Below are positions 7,365-16,213 of a stretch of 64,000 nucleotides of DNA, in pieces. The stretch spans positions 2,232,001-2,296,000 of the forward strand of contig NZ_JAUSYY010000001.1 in the NCBI RefSeq assembly GCF_030817175.1. The letters are read 5' to 3'. This DNA is from Agromyces ramosus. Its GTDB lineage: Bacteria > Actinomycetota > Actinomycetes > Actinomycetales > Microbacteriaceae. A program made the translations under genes and the position numbers. Numbering within the stretch: position 1 is the stretch's first letter; every line of letters begins with the position of its first letter. The notes under the pieces were generated by a model. That model saw nothing but the letters and a program-made list of their open reading frames with translations, was not told where the DNA came from and searched no databases.

Positions 7365-8540
7365 ATGAGAGCAGTCACCTGGCACTCGGCGCGTTCCGTC
7401 GCCGTCGACGACGTCCCTGACCCCGTCCTGATCGAACCCACCGACGCCCTGATCAGGGTCACCGCGACCGCGATCTGCGGCTCGGACCTCCATCTCTACG
7501 ACGTGTTCGGCCCGTTCATGCACCGCGGCGACATCCTCGGCCATGAGGCGATGGGAGTGGTGGAATCAGTCGGCTCCGCCGTGCGGAAGGTCGCGGTCGA
7601 CGACCGGGTCATCGTTCCCTTCGTCATCGCCTGCGGCACCTGCTACATGTGTGCGAGGGGGCTGAGCACGCAATGCGAGCTCACCCAGAACACCGAGCAC
7701 CGCACGGGAGCGGCCCTCTACGGCTACACCGAGTTGTACGGCCGGGTCCCGGGCGGGCAGGCGGAGTACCTGCGGGTGCGACTCGCCGACGCCAATGCGC
7801 TCGTCGTCGGCCGTGACCTGCCGGACGAGCGCTACCTCTTCCTCACCGACGTGCTGCCGACGGCCTGGCAGGCCGTGCGCTACGCGAACGTCAGCCCGGG
7901 AGGCACCATGGCGGTGATCGGCCTCGGCCCGGTCGGGCAGATGGTCGTCCGCGTCGCCCGCCACGAGGGCGTGGCCGTGTTCGCGGTCGACCCCGTCGTC
8001 GAGCGCCGCCTCATGGCCGAGCGGTACGGGGCGACCACGTTCGATCTGGACGACGGTGTCGCCGAGTTGATCCGCGATGCCACGAACGGACGCGGCGCCG
8101 ACGCGGCGATCGACGCCGTCGGGCTCGAGGCCCACGGCAATCCGGGCACCGCGTTCGCGCAGAACGCCGTCGGTGCGCTGCCGAGCGGACTCGCCAAGCA
8201 GGTCATGACGCGTGCCGGCGTCGACCGTCTCGCCGCCCTGCACCTCGCCGTCGAGGTCGTGCGCCGTGGTGGCACCGTGTCGGTCGTCGGCGTCTACGCC
8301 GGCAACCTCGACCCGATGCCGATGATGACGATCTTCGACAAGCAACTCGCGATGCGGTTCGGCCAGGCGAACGTGCAGCACTGGCTCCCCGACCTCCTGC
8401 CGCTCGCCGAGGCGCCCGGCGACCCGCTCGGGCTCGAGGACCTCGCCACGCACCGCGTGCCGCTCGCCCGTGCACCGGAGATGTACGAGCTGTTCAAGCA
8501 GAAGTCGGCCGGCTGCATCAAGGTCGTACTCAAGCCGTGA
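7365..8540 (+). CDS. Zinc-dependent alcohol dehydrogenase (MDR superfamily)
   Basis: A 391-residue medium-chain dehydrogenase. Catalytic zinc ligands are expected at C38 (ICGSDLH) and H60-E61 (LGHE). The structural zinc loop has all four cysteines, C90, C93, C96 and C104. A Rossmann motif GLGPVGQMV follows near residue 183. The large C-terminal insertion and overall pattern resemble glutathione-independent formaldehyde dehydrogenase-like members of COG1063; the substrate is unknown. It is a single gene with its own GTCAA-box promoter, consistent with stress-linked expression. Confidence 0.88.
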   Translation: MRAVTWHSARSVAVDDVPDPVLIEPTDALIRVTATAICGSDLHLYDVFGPFMHRGDILGHEAMGVVESVGSAVRKVAVDDRVIVPFVIACGTCYMCARGLSTQCELTQNTEHRTGAALYGYTELYGRVPGGQAEYLRVRLADANALVVGRDLPDERYLFLTDVLPTAWQAVRYANVSPGGTMAVIGLGPVGQMVVRVARHEGVAVFAVDPVVERRLMAERYGATTFDLDDGVAELIRDATNGRGADAAIDAVGLEAHGNPGTAFAQNAVGALPSGLAKQVMTRAGVDRLAALHLAVEVVRRGGTVSVVGVYAGNLDPMPMMTIFDKQLAMRFGQANVQHWLPDLLPLAEAPGDPLGLEDLATHRVPLARAPEMYELFKQKSAGCIKVVLKP

Positions 8541-8567
8541 ACCGGCGCGTCGGGCCGACTCGCCGGG

Positions 8568-8579
8568 AGAAGCGCTTCT
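8568..8579. promoter_or_regulatory. Candidate LacI-family operator
   Basis: AGAAGCGCTTCT is a perfect 12-bp palindrome with the central CG typical of LacI/GalR-family operators. It abuts the GTCAA box at 8580, in front of the first sugar-importer operon. The LacI-type protein at 13242-14249 is the nearest candidate ligand. Confidence 0.5.
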
Positions 8580-8619
8580 GTCAAGCCCTATCTGGTGGTG
8601 CGTCGAGCGACTTACCGTG
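8580..8619 (+). promoter_or_regulatory. GTCAA-box promoter of the first ABC importer operon
   Basis: GTCAAGCCCTA starts at 8580, and the TA of TACCGTGA lies at 8613-8614, 33 bases later. TACCGTG is shared with the SDR and SRPBCC promoters. The palindromic operator at 8568-8579 lies immediately upstream, so two inputs (stress box and sugar repressor) may meet here. Confidence 0.55.
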
Positions 8620-8668
8620 ACCGTGTCATCCGGTCACGAGCCGGGTCGATCGAGATGGAGGTTCGACC

Positions 8669-10057
8669 ATGTACCGACTCCGATGGGGCATCACCTGCGC
8701 GGGTGCCGCAGTCGTCGCGATCGCGCTCGGCGGGTGCGCCGTGGGCACCGGCGGCGGCGGAGCGGCCGACGATGCCGAGTACGATTCCGGAGCCGAGCTC
8801 GGCGGTGAGCTGTCGGTCATGGGCTTCTCGGGCGTCGATGAGGTGGCCACGTCGCGCGTCGAGTTCGCGGAGGCCGAGCTCGGCGATGTCGAGGTCGAGC
8901 TCATCGAGGGCGACCTCGACATCCAGCAGTTCCTCTCAGCCGTGGCATCCGGTGAGCCGCCGGAGCTGCTCTATGCCGATCGCGACCAGATCGGATCGCT
9001 CGCCGCTCGCGGCGCGATCATCCCGCTCGAACGTTGCATCGAGGGCGAGGAGATCGACATGGACCAGTTCCGGGAGTCGGCCGTCGAGCAGGTGACGCTC
9101 GACGGCCAGGTCTACGGCATCCCGGAGTTCAACCAGGTGCAGGTCACGATGGCCAACGCCGACCTCCTCGCCGCCGCCGGCGTGTCGATCGAGGACGTCA
9201 ACGGTTCCGACCGCGAGGCCATGACCCAGGCCAACCTCGCACTCACGAAGAGCGATGGGGGCTCGCTCTCGGTCATCGGCGTCGATTCCAAGCTGCCGGA
9301 GTTCCTCCCGCTGTGGGTGGCTGCGGCGGGCGGATCCATCCTGTCCGAAGACGGACGCACGGCGGCGCTCGATTCCCAGGAGGCCATCGACGCACTCACC
9401 TGGGCGGTCGGCATCTACGACGACCAGGGCGGCTTCAGCGCGGTGAAGGCGTTCCGCGACTCCGCCGACTTCTTCGGCGAGGGCAACCAGTTCGCCACGA
9501 GCACGCTCGGGGCCATGCCGATGGAGCAGTGGTACATCAATGTGCTCAACGAGGTCTCGCCCGACGCCCCGATGGCGTTCGACACCGTGCGCACCACGGA
9601 GGGCGAGCCGATCGCCTTCGCCGGCGGTTCGGCGTGGGCGATCCCGTCGGGGACCGAGAACTCCGAGGCCGCGTGCCGGTGGGCGAGGGCGATGACCTCG
9701 GTCGAGGCCTGGCAGGCCGCCGCCGACGCCCGGCTGGCCGTCCGCGAGGAGGAGGGGAAGCCCTTCACCGGCATCCTCACCGGCAACTCCGTCGCCGATG
9801 AGGAGATCCGCGGCATGGTGACCTCTGGCGGTGAACCCTGGGACTCCGGCATCGAGGCGATGTACGAGGCCAACGACAACACGGTCTCGCTTCCCGCGAA
9901 CCCCGCCGACGCCGAGTTCGAGCAGGCGATGCAGGATGCCGTGAACAGCGTGCTGAACGGGGAGGCGACGCCCGAGGAGGCGCTCGCCGAGGCCCAGGAG
10001 ACCGCCCAGCAGGCCCTCGACGAGGGCTGGGAGAAGCTCGAGAGCCGCGAGGAATGA
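8669..10057 (+). CDS. ABC transporter substrate-binding lipoprotein (carbohydrate type)
   Basis: A 462-residue extracellular solute-binding protein, family 1. A short lipoprotein signal ends in the lipobox LGGC with the lipidated cysteine at C23, followed by a Gly-rich linker. The mature part has the usual mixed-lobe pattern (LLYADRDQIGSLAARG, VYGIPEFNQVQVTMAN) and an acidic, Ala-rich C-terminal helix. A GGAGG ribosome site precedes the ATG. The first permease overlaps its stop as ATGA. The sugar is not identifiable from sequence alone. No ATPase gene is in the operon. Confidence 0.9.
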   Translation: MYRLRWGITCAGAAVVAIALGGCAVGTGGGGAADDAEYDSGAELGGELSVMGFSGVDEVATSRVEFAEAELGDVEVELIEGDLDIQQFLSAVASGEPPELLYADRDQIGSLAARGAIIPLERCIEGEEIDMDQFRESAVEQVTLDGQVYGIPEFNQVQVTMANADLLAAAGVSIEDVNGSDREAMTQANLALTKSDGGSLSVIGVDSKLPEFLPLWVAAAGGSILSEDGRTAALDSQEAIDALTWAVGIYDDQGGFSAVKAFRDSADFFGEGNQFATSTLGAMPMEQWYINVLNEVSPDAPMAFDTVRTTEGEPIAFAGGSAWAIPSGTENSEAACRWARAMTSVEAWQAAADARLAVREEEGKPFTGILTGNSVADEEIRGMVTSGGEPWDSGIEAMYEANDNTVSLPANPADAEFEQAMQDAVNSVLNGEATPEEALAEAQETAQQALDEGWEKLESREE

Positions 10058-11031
10058 CGAGCACCGCCGTCCGTGCGGGCGGTGGAGCGCAGCATGAGCG
10101 CTTCATCGCCCCGCAGGAGCGGGAACGGAACCGAAAGCGAGCCAGCCGGCGCAACCTGGGCTCCGCGCTCCTCTTCCTCAGTCCATGGATCGTCGGCTTC
10201 GTGGTGTTCACGGCATGGCCGATGATCTACAGCGCCTACCTCTCGCTCACCGACTACGACGTGATCAACGATCCCGAGTTCGTCGGCTTCGCGAACTACG
10301 CCGAGATGGCGTCCGACCCGAAGGTGCTCCTCGCGCTCGGCAACACGGCGTTCTTCACGTTCGTCCAGGTGCCGCTCTACGTCATCGTGTCGCTCGTCCT
10401 GGCGCTCCTGCTCGATCGGGCGGGGCGCGCCTCCGGGTTCTTCCGCACCGTCTTCTTCCTGCCGAAGATGACGCCACCGGTCGCCGTGGGCGTGCTCTTC
10501 CTCCTCCTCTTCAACGGGCAGAACGGACTCATCAACATGGTGCTCGGCTGGTTCGGCATCGACGGCCCCTCGTGGACGACCGACCCCGCGTGGGTGAAGC
10601 CGGGACTCATCATCATGTCGTTGTGGACGGTCGGGGCATCCGTCATCATCCTCCTCGCGGCACTGCGCAACGTGCCAGAGACGCTCTACGAGTCGGCGAA
10701 GCTCGACGGCGCCGGCTTCTGGCGCACCGCCGTCAGCGTGACGCTGCCGATGATCAGCCCCGCGCTGTTCTTCATCATCATCGTGAACACCATCGCGGGC
10801 CTGCAGACCTTCGACGAGGCGTACACCGCGTTCTTCGGCGCCGGGAACACGACGTACAGCAACGACGCCGCATTGTTCTACGTCATCTACCTGTTCCAGC
10901 AGGCGTTCGAGTTCCTGCACATGGGTTACGCCTCGGCACTGGCATGGGGGCTCTTCCTCGTGATCATGGTCGTCACCGCGATTCAGCTGGTCGTGTCGCG
11001 CCGGCTCGTCTACTACGAGGGGGAACGATGA
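10054..11031 (+). CDS. ABC sugar permease, inner-membrane subunit 1 (MalF type)
   Basis: A 325-residue permease with about six transmembrane segments and a basic cytoplasmic N-terminus of about 35 residues. The EAA loop that contacts the ATPase is visible near residues 207-235 (VPETLYESAKLDGAGFWRTA). It overlaps the binding-protein gene (ATGA at 10054) and the next permease (ATGA at 11028), so the three were built as one translationally coupled operon. Family role: half of the membrane channel of a CUT1-type sugar importer. Confidence 0.92.
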   Translation: MTSTAVRAGGGAQHERFIAPQERERNRKRASRRNLGSALLFLSPWIVGFVVFTAWPMIYSAYLSLTDYDVINDPEFVGFANYAEMASDPKVLLALGNTAFFTFVQVPLYVIVSLVLALLLDRAGRASGFFRTVFFLPKMTPPVAVGVLFLLLFNGQNGLINMVLGWFGIDGPSWTTDPAWVKPGLIIMSLWTVGASVIILLAALRNVPETLYESAKLDGAGFWRTAVSVTLPMISPALFFIIIVNTIAGLQTFDEAYTAFFGAGNTTYSNDAALFYVIYLFQQAFEFLHMGYASALAWGLFLVIMVVTAIQLVVSRRLVYYEGER

Positions 11032-11992
11032 CCGACCTCGACGTCGACCTGCCGGCCGGAGGAGTGGCTGCGCCCACCCCCAGGCGAGATGCGGCACTGC
11101 CCGCGGCGGTGACGGCGGTGCCGTCGACGAACATCGACGACCTGCGCAAGGGACGCCGACGCCCGGCGAAGGCGACGCGCGTGTTCGCCTGGATCGCGCT
11201 CGCGCTGCTCGGCGTCGTCTTCATCTACCCCTTCATCTGGCTCGTGAGCGCGTCGTTCAAGCCACGGAGCGAGGTGTTCGACAACCGGCTCATTCCCGAG
11301 ACGTTCACCTTCGACAACTATGTCGAGGTCTGGCAGGAGGCGCCGCTCGCACTGTGGCTCCTGAACACCGTCATCGTCACGGTGCTCGCCGCCGTCACCG
11401 TGACGCTCTCGAGCGCCATGGTCGCGTGGGGGTTCGCGTACTTCCGGTTCCGCGGCCGGAGCGCATTGTTCGCCCTCGTGCTCGCCACCATGATGCTGCC
11501 CCGGGCGCGGTGACGATGATCCCGGTCTTCCTGATCTGGAACGGGCTCGGCCAGGTGGGAACGCTCACACCCCTCTGGGCCGGCAACCTCTTCGGAAGCG
11601 CGTTCTACATCTTCCTGCTCCGCCAGTTCTTCATGACCCTCCCGCGCGACCTGTTCGAGGCCGCGCGGGTCGACGGGGCGAGCCAGTGGGGGGTCTTCTG
11701 GCGCATCGCGCTGCCGCTCTGCAAGCCCGCGCTCGCCGTGACCCTCGTGTTCGAGGTGCAGGCGGTGTGGACCGACCTGATGCGCGCCCTGATCTACCTG
11801 CGCGACTCCGACACGTTCACCGTGCCGAGGGGGCTCAAATCGCTCGTCGACGCGTTCGGCTTCGGCGGCGAGTGGCACTGGGAGATCATCGTCACGGCGA
11901 GCGTCATCACGACGATTCCGATGATCATCGTGTTCTTCCTCGCCCAGCGTCAGATCATCGACGGCGTCGCGTCGACGGGCTTGAAGGGCTGA
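11028..11992 (+). pseudogene. ABC sugar permease subunit 2 (MalG type), interrupted by a frameshift
   Basis: The first part (11028-11513) encodes a proper start, the first transmembrane segments and ends ...ATMMLPRAR-stop. The rest continues in the -1 frame from about 11507 (GAVTMIPVFLIWNGLGQ) to 11992, including the EAA loop LPRDLFEAARVDGASQWG. The expected join is MMLP-GAVTMIP, so one base is missing or two are extra within CTGCCCCGGGCGCGG near 11497-11511. The run CCCCGGG is a plausible indel or read-error site. No classic slippery heptamer is present. If real, this importer lacks a full second permease unless the ribosome shifts. Confidence 0.85.
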
Positions 11993-11996
11993 CCGG

Positions 11997-12272
11997 TCAG
12001 TCCACGTGGCCGTCCGGGTCGAGCGGATCGTTCCGCGGCGGCCCCGGCTTGTGCTGGTCGAGCGGATCCTCACCGCGTCGGATCGCGGCATCCTGATCGC
12101 TCAGTGCCGTTCCCTCACCGCTCTGCGGTGGCAGGTCGCGCATGCGCCGCTGCTGTTCGGCTCGGCGCAGGTCCTCGATCTCGGAGCTCGGGTCGGCGCC
12201 GGCATCGGCGCCATCGGGTTGGTCGTCGGGATTCGTCAGGGTCTCGGGGCTTCGCCCGAGCGGGTGGCCCAT
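11997..12272 (-). CDS. Hypothetical small hydrophilic protein
   Basis: A 91-residue, Asp-, Pro- and Arg-rich protein (MGHPLGRSPETLTN..., RRAEQQRRMRDLPPQSGEG) with no hydrophobic segment; it looks largely disordered. The ATG at 12272 is chosen for the ribosome site AAAGGAA eight bases upstream; the longer frame starting with TTG at 12323 has none. A GTCAA-box promoter lies at 12321-12360 on the same strand. It is convergent with the frameshifted permease. Function unknown. Confidence 0.6.
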   Translation of the reverse strand: MGHPLGRSPETLTNPDDQPDGADAGADPSSEIEDLRRAEQQRRMRDLPPQSGEGTALSDQDAAIRRGEDPLDQHKPGPPRNDPLDPDGHVD

Positions 12273-12320
12273 GATGTGTTCCTTTCGTGCAGTACGGAAT
12301 GCCTGGGCATCCGTTTCCCC

Positions 12321-12360
12321 CAAGCTAGGCCGGTCGGGAGGCGGCGGCGAGGGGATTGAC
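12321..12360 (-). promoter_or_regulatory. GTCAA-box promoter upstream of the 91-residue hypothetical gene
   Basis: On the minus strand GTCAATCCCCT starts at 12360 and the TA of TAGCTTG is at 12327-12326, 33 bases downstream. The transcription start would be near 12315, giving a short leader before the ribosome site. Confidence 0.5.
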
Positions 12361-12382
12361 GCGTGCGGCAGAAGTGCTCAAC

Positions 12383-13087
12383 TCAGGCGCCGGTCTCGTG
12401 GTGCGGTGTGGCCACGGGCTTGGATTCGGGTGAGCCGCGCTGCCTGAGGTAGACGGATGCCCCGACGATCGCCGCGACCGCGAGGAACTCGCTCTGCCAG
12501 TTCTGCATCGACTCGAACCAGAACTGCGAGGTGCCGAGGAACTCGATCGTGCTGACCGCCGGCAGCCCGTGCTCGAGCTGCTCCTCGGAGTACGCCTCGG
12601 CTCCGCCGACCGCGTGGAACCAGAACGAGAGCCCGAACAGCACGAAGAAGAAGATGGCGAGCGAGTTCTCGTAGAGCACGAGCACGAGGCCGCCCCGACG
12701 CACCGGCCATGGGGTGTCGGGCCCGACCTCCGCGTGGCGGGGATCGTCGTCCTGCTCGGTGTGCTTGCCGATCGGCTTCGACTCCGACGAGCCCTTCTGG
12801 AACAAGAAGACGGTGAGTACGACGTACGCGCCCATCTGGAGGAACTCCGACTCCCAGTTCTCGAAGGTCGCCTCGATGAAGTGCCCCGACGAGAGGTAGT
12901 CGCCGAACGGGATGGGAGCGGTGGCGTGCGAGGACTGTTCCTCGTTGTAGACCAGGAACCCGCTCACCGCCATGCCGGCCAGGCAGAGGAGGAAGATCGC
13001 CATGCAGACGAGGAAGAGCGCATGCTCATGAAGCCAACGCCCGAAGGCCGTTCGCGTTTCGGTGCGGTCTTCGTCGGTCTTGGTCAT
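12383..13087 (-). CDS. DUF6766-family membrane protein with internal duplication
   Basis: A 234-residue protein with about four transmembrane segments. Two half-repeats are evident: FENWESEFLQMGAYVVLTVFLFQKGSSESKPIG in the first half and QNWQSEFLAVAAIVGASVYLRQRGSPESKPVA at the C-terminus. Each follows a TM segment and an extracytoplasmic loop ending in a SSGHFIEA- or STIEFLG-type segment. GGAGG lies four bases before the ATG. The family is common in actinobacteria and has no known function. A weaker relative of the GTCAA box (GTCAAGGGCTT, starting at 13175) lies upstream. Confidence 0.82.
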   Translation of the reverse strand: MTKTDEDRTETRTAFGRWLHEHALFLVCMAIFLLCLAGMAVSGFLVYNEEQSSHATAPIPFGDYLSSGHFIEATFENWESEFLQMGAYVVLTVFLFQKGSSESKPIGKHTEQDDDPRHAEVGPDTPWPVRRGGLVLVLYENSLAIFFFVLFGLSFWFHAVGGAEAYSEEQLEHGLPAVSTIEFLGTSQFWFESMQNWQSEFLAVAAIVGASVYLRQRGSPESKPVATPHHETGA

Positions 13088-13241
13088 CTCGCCTCCGGCT
13101 CAGTCGTTGTCGATGCAGGGCCGCCTGCTGATCTCGATATTCGACCGCGTCGTCGGGCGCAGGCAAGCCCTTGACACCGGGCCTCGAGGCGGTGTCCGTC
13201 CGCTGTCGAGTTCTTGCACCCAGTCCCGTAGCATTGCGGGC

Positions 13242-14249
13242 ATGTCGAGGAGACTGGCGGATGTCGCGCGCAAGGTCGGTGTCAGCGAGGCGACCGTCAG
13301 TCGCGTGCTGAACGGCAAGCCCGGGGTGTCGGCGTCGACGCGCGACGCGGTGCTCACGGCGCTCGACGTGCTGGGGTACGAGCGGCCCACCAAGCTGCGG
13401 GGCGAACGGGCGCGGCTCGTGGGCCTCGTGATGCCCGAGCTGCAGAATCCGATCTTCCCTGCCCTCGCCGAGGCGATCGGCGGCGGGCTCGCCCAGAACG
13501 GCTATACGCCGGTGCTGTGCATCCAGACGGCGGGCGGCATCTCCGAGGCCGACTACGTCGAGCTGCTCCTGCACCAGCAGGTGTCGGGAGTGATCTTCGC
13601 CGGCGGCGCCTACGCGCAGGCCGACGTGAACCACGATCACTACGCCCGGCTGGTCGAGCTGAAACTGCCGACCGTGCTCGTGAACGCACCGATCGACGAC
13701 CTCGGCTTCGCCACCGTGTCGTGCGACGACGCGGCTTCGGTCGAGCAGGCCTTCGGTCACCTCGTGCAGCTCGGTCATGAGCGCATCGGCATTCTCCTGG
13801 GGCCGAGCGACCACATGCCGTCGCGCCGCAAGCACGAGGCGGCCCTGCGAATGGCGGAGCGCCACGGCCTCGAGCTCGGCGACGACCGGGTCGTGCACTC
13901 GCTGTACTCGCTCGAGTCGGGCCAGACGGCGGCGACCAAGCTCCTCGCGGCGGGCGTCACGGGCATCGTCTGCGCGAGCGACCCGATGGCGCTCGGCGCC
14001 ATCCGCGCCGTTCGCCGGGCCGGGCTCCGCGTGCCCGACGACGTGTCGGTCATCGGGTACGACGACTCGGCCCTGATGAATTGCACGGAACCACCGCTCA
14101 CGACGGTGCGCCAGCCGATCGAGTCGATGGGCAAGATGATCATCGAGTTGCTGATGCGCCAGATGTCGAGTGAGCGCACGATCGGCGACGAGGTGTTCTT
14201 CGCTCCCGAGCTCGTGGTGCGGGCCTCGACGTCGCCCGTCCGACGCTGA
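13242..14249 (+). CDS. LacI/GalR-family transcriptional regulator
   Basis: A 335-residue repressor. The N-terminal helix-turn-helix is at residues 4-25 (LADVARKVGVSEATVSRVLN), followed by the hinge and a periplasmic-binding-protein-like effector domain ending ISV-type VIGYDDS and TTVRQP motifs. The ATG at 13242 is chosen because the HTH begins immediately and TAGCAT lies seven bases upstream, giving a leaderless start. It lies between two sugar importers and directly upstream of an alpha-glucosidase, so alpha-glucoside control is likely. Candidate operators are 8568-8579, 49056-49067 and the repeats at 14302-14331. Confidence 0.92.
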   Translation: MSRRLADVARKVGVSEATVSRVLNGKPGVSASTRDAVLTALDVLGYERPTKLRGERARLVGLVMPELQNPIFPALAEAIGGGLAQNGYTPVLCIQTAGGISEADYVELLLHQQVSGVIFAGGAYAQADVNHDHYARLVELKLPTVLVNAPIDDLGFATVSCDDAASVEQAFGHLVQLGHERIGILLGPSDHMPSRRKHEAALRMAERHGLELGDDRVVHSLYSLESGQTAATKLLAAGVTGIVCASDPMALGAIRAVRRAGLRVPDDVSVIGYDDSALMNCTEPPLTTVRQPIESMGKMIIELLMRQMSSERTIGDEVFFAPELVVRASTSPVRR

Positions 14250-14301
14250 GCACGACGACGACCGATCCGCCGCAGTTGCATGAAATCTGCCAATCGCTGT
14301 C

Positions 14302-14331
14302 GCAAATTACTGCAAGCGAGCGCAAGTGACT
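14302..14331 (+). repeat. Three tandem decamers in the alpha-glucosidase promoter region
   Basis: GCAAATTACT, GCAAGCGAGC and GCAAGTGACT follow each other without gaps, one per helical turn, in an AT-richer stretch about 115 bases before the GTG at 14446. Such phasing suggests a regulator-binding array. Related GCAA/TTGC words continue on both sides (14277-14355). Confidence 0.5.
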
Positions 14332-14445
14332 GCTGGATTGTTGGATAGTTGCGTCATTCTGTTGCTCTCATTACGTTGAGGGTCATGACGCCGCGGTCTC
14401 CACCCGACGCGGCGCGCCGCCCGTCGACACGAGGAGAAACGCAGC

Positions 14446-16131
14446 GTGACCATGCCACTCGCGGACCCAGCAACGGTGCCCCCGGCCCTCGTCGGTGATC
14501 CGCTCTGGTGGCGCAGCGCCGTCATCTACCAGGTGTACGTGCGCAGCTTCGCCGACTCCGACGGAGACGGCACCGGCGACCTCCGCGGGGTGCGCAGCCG
14601 TCTCGGCTACCTCAAGGAGCTCGGCGTCGACGCGCTCTGGTTCAACCCGTGGTACCCGTCCCCGCTCGCCGATGGCGGCTACGACGTCAGCGACTACCGC
14701 GACATCCACCCGAGCTTCGGCACGCTCGAAGACGCCGAACTGCTCATCAGCGAGGCGCTCGAGCTCGGCATCCGCACGATCATCGACATCGTCCCGAACC
14801 ACGTCTCGAGCGAGCACGCCTGGTTCCGGGCAGCGCTCGCGGCGGGCCCGGGCTCACCCGAGCGCGAGCGCTTCTGGTTCCACCCGGGCAAGGGGCCGAA
14901 CGGCGACGAGATGCCCACCGGCTGGGTCTCGAACTTCCAGGGCGACACGTGGACCCGTACCACGAACCCCGACGGCACGCCGGGGGAGTGGTACCTCCAC
15001 CTCTTCACCCCCGAGCAGCCCGACCTGAACTGGAACCACCCCGACGTGCGCCGTGAGCACGAGGAGATCCTGCGCTTCTGGTTCGATCGAGGCGTCGCCG
15101 GCGTGCGCATCGACTCGGCGGGCCTGCTCATCAAGGATCCGGCCCTGCCAGAGGTGCCCGAGGTCGTCGAACCGGGCGGCCACCCCACCGAAGACCGCGA
15201 CGAGGTGCACGAGGTGTACCGGGCATGGCGAGGCATCGCCGACTCCTACGCGGGAACCCGCGTGCTCGTCGGCGAGGTCTGGGTTCCGGATGCCGCCCGC
15301 TTCGCGGCGTACCTCCGCCCCGACGAGATGCACACGGCGTTCAACTTCGACTTCATGGCACGGCCGTGGGATGCCGCAGAGCTCCGTGCCTCGATCGACC
15401 TGATGCTCGCGGCACACGCACCCGTGGGCGCCCCGAGCACCTGGGTGCTCTCGAACCACGACGTCACCCGCCCGGTGACGCGCTACGGCCGCGAGGACTC
15501 CTCGTTCGCATTCGTGCGCAAGCGCTTCGGCACGCCGACCGACCTCGAGCTCGGCACTCGCCGGGCGCGCGCCGCGGCGCTGCTCACGGCGGCGCTGCCC
15601 GGCTCGCTCTACCTCTATCAGGGCGACGAACTCGGCCTCCCCGAGGCCGAGCTGCCGCGCGAGGTTCTTGAGGATCCGATGCATTTCCGCTCGGGCGGGG
15701 TCGACCCGGGCCGTGACGGATGCCGCGTGCCGCTGCCGTGGCGCGGAACGCGCGAGCCGTTCGGGTTCAGCCCCGACGGACCAGGTCCTGATGGCGACGC
15801 CGCAGCACCCTGGCTGCCGCAGCCCGCCGAGTGGGCGGCGCTCACCGTGCAGGCGCAGCAGGCCGACCCGGGTTCGATGCTCTGGCTCTACCGGCAGGCG
15901 CTGCGCATCCGCAAGCGCGAGGCGGCGCTCGGCGACGGGTCGCTCACCTGGCTCGAGAGCGAGCCGGACGCGCTCGTGTTCCAGCGCGGCGACGACATCG
16001 TGAACGTCACGAACCTCGGCGATCGCCCGATCGCACTGCCCGATCACGAGAGCATCCTGCTCTCGAGCACCCCGCTCGTCGGCGGGCTGCTCCCTCCCGA
16101 CTCCACGGCCTGGCTCCACCGATCCGCCTGA
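14446..16131 (+). CDS. GH13 alpha-glucosidase (oligo-1,6-glucosidase/maltase group)
   Basis: A 561-residue GH13 enzyme without a signal peptide, so cytoplasmic. The TIM-barrel motifs are in order: DIVPNH near 114-119; GVRIDSAG with nucleophile D223; VGEVW with acid/base E277; and SNHD with D339. It also has the calcium-type loop DSDGDGTGD near 37-45. The GTG start is chosen because GAGGAG ends nine bases before it. It is the first gene of a cluster with a binding protein and two permeases, so it probably hydrolyses the imported alpha-glucosides. Exact linkage preference is not determinable here. Confidence 0.92.
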   Translation: MTMPLADPATVPPALVGDPLWWRSAVIYQVYVRSFADSDGDGTGDLRGVRSRLGYLKELGVDALWFNPWYPSPLADGGYDVSDYRDIHPSFGTLEDAELLISEALELGIRTIIDIVPNHVSSEHAWFRAALAAGPGSPERERFWFHPGKGPNGDEMPTGWVSNFQGDTWTRTTNPDGTPGEWYLHLFTPEQPDLNWNHPDVRREHEEILRFWFDRGVAGVRIDSAGLLIKDPALPEVPEVVEPGGHPTEDRDEVHEVYRAWRGIADSYAGTRVLVGEVWVPDAARFAAYLRPDEMHTAFNFDFMARPWDAAELRASIDLMLAAHAPVGAPSTWVLSNHDVTRPVTRYGREDSSFAFVRKRFGTPTDLELGTRRARAAALLTAALPGSLYLYQGDELGLPEAELPREVLEDPMHFRSGGVDPGRDGCRVPLPWRGTREPFGFSPDGPGPDGDAAAPWLPQPAEWAALTVQAQQADPGSMLWLYRQALRIRKREAALGDGSLTWLESEPDALVFQRGDDIVNVTNLGDRPIALPDHESILLSSTPLVGGLLPPDSTAWLHRSA

Positions 16132-16213
16132 CCGTCGAGGCCGCGGGCTCGCCCGCTGCACGCACCCTCACCACCCTCACCACACCTGAACACAGCACCG
16201 AAAGGACTGGACA

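Noticed and set aside
11497..11513. Programmed -1 frameshift in the permease gene
   Set aside because: The site has no slippery heptamer of the usual form and no clear downstream pseudoknot. A simple indel or sequence error is more likely, so the gene is listed as interrupted.
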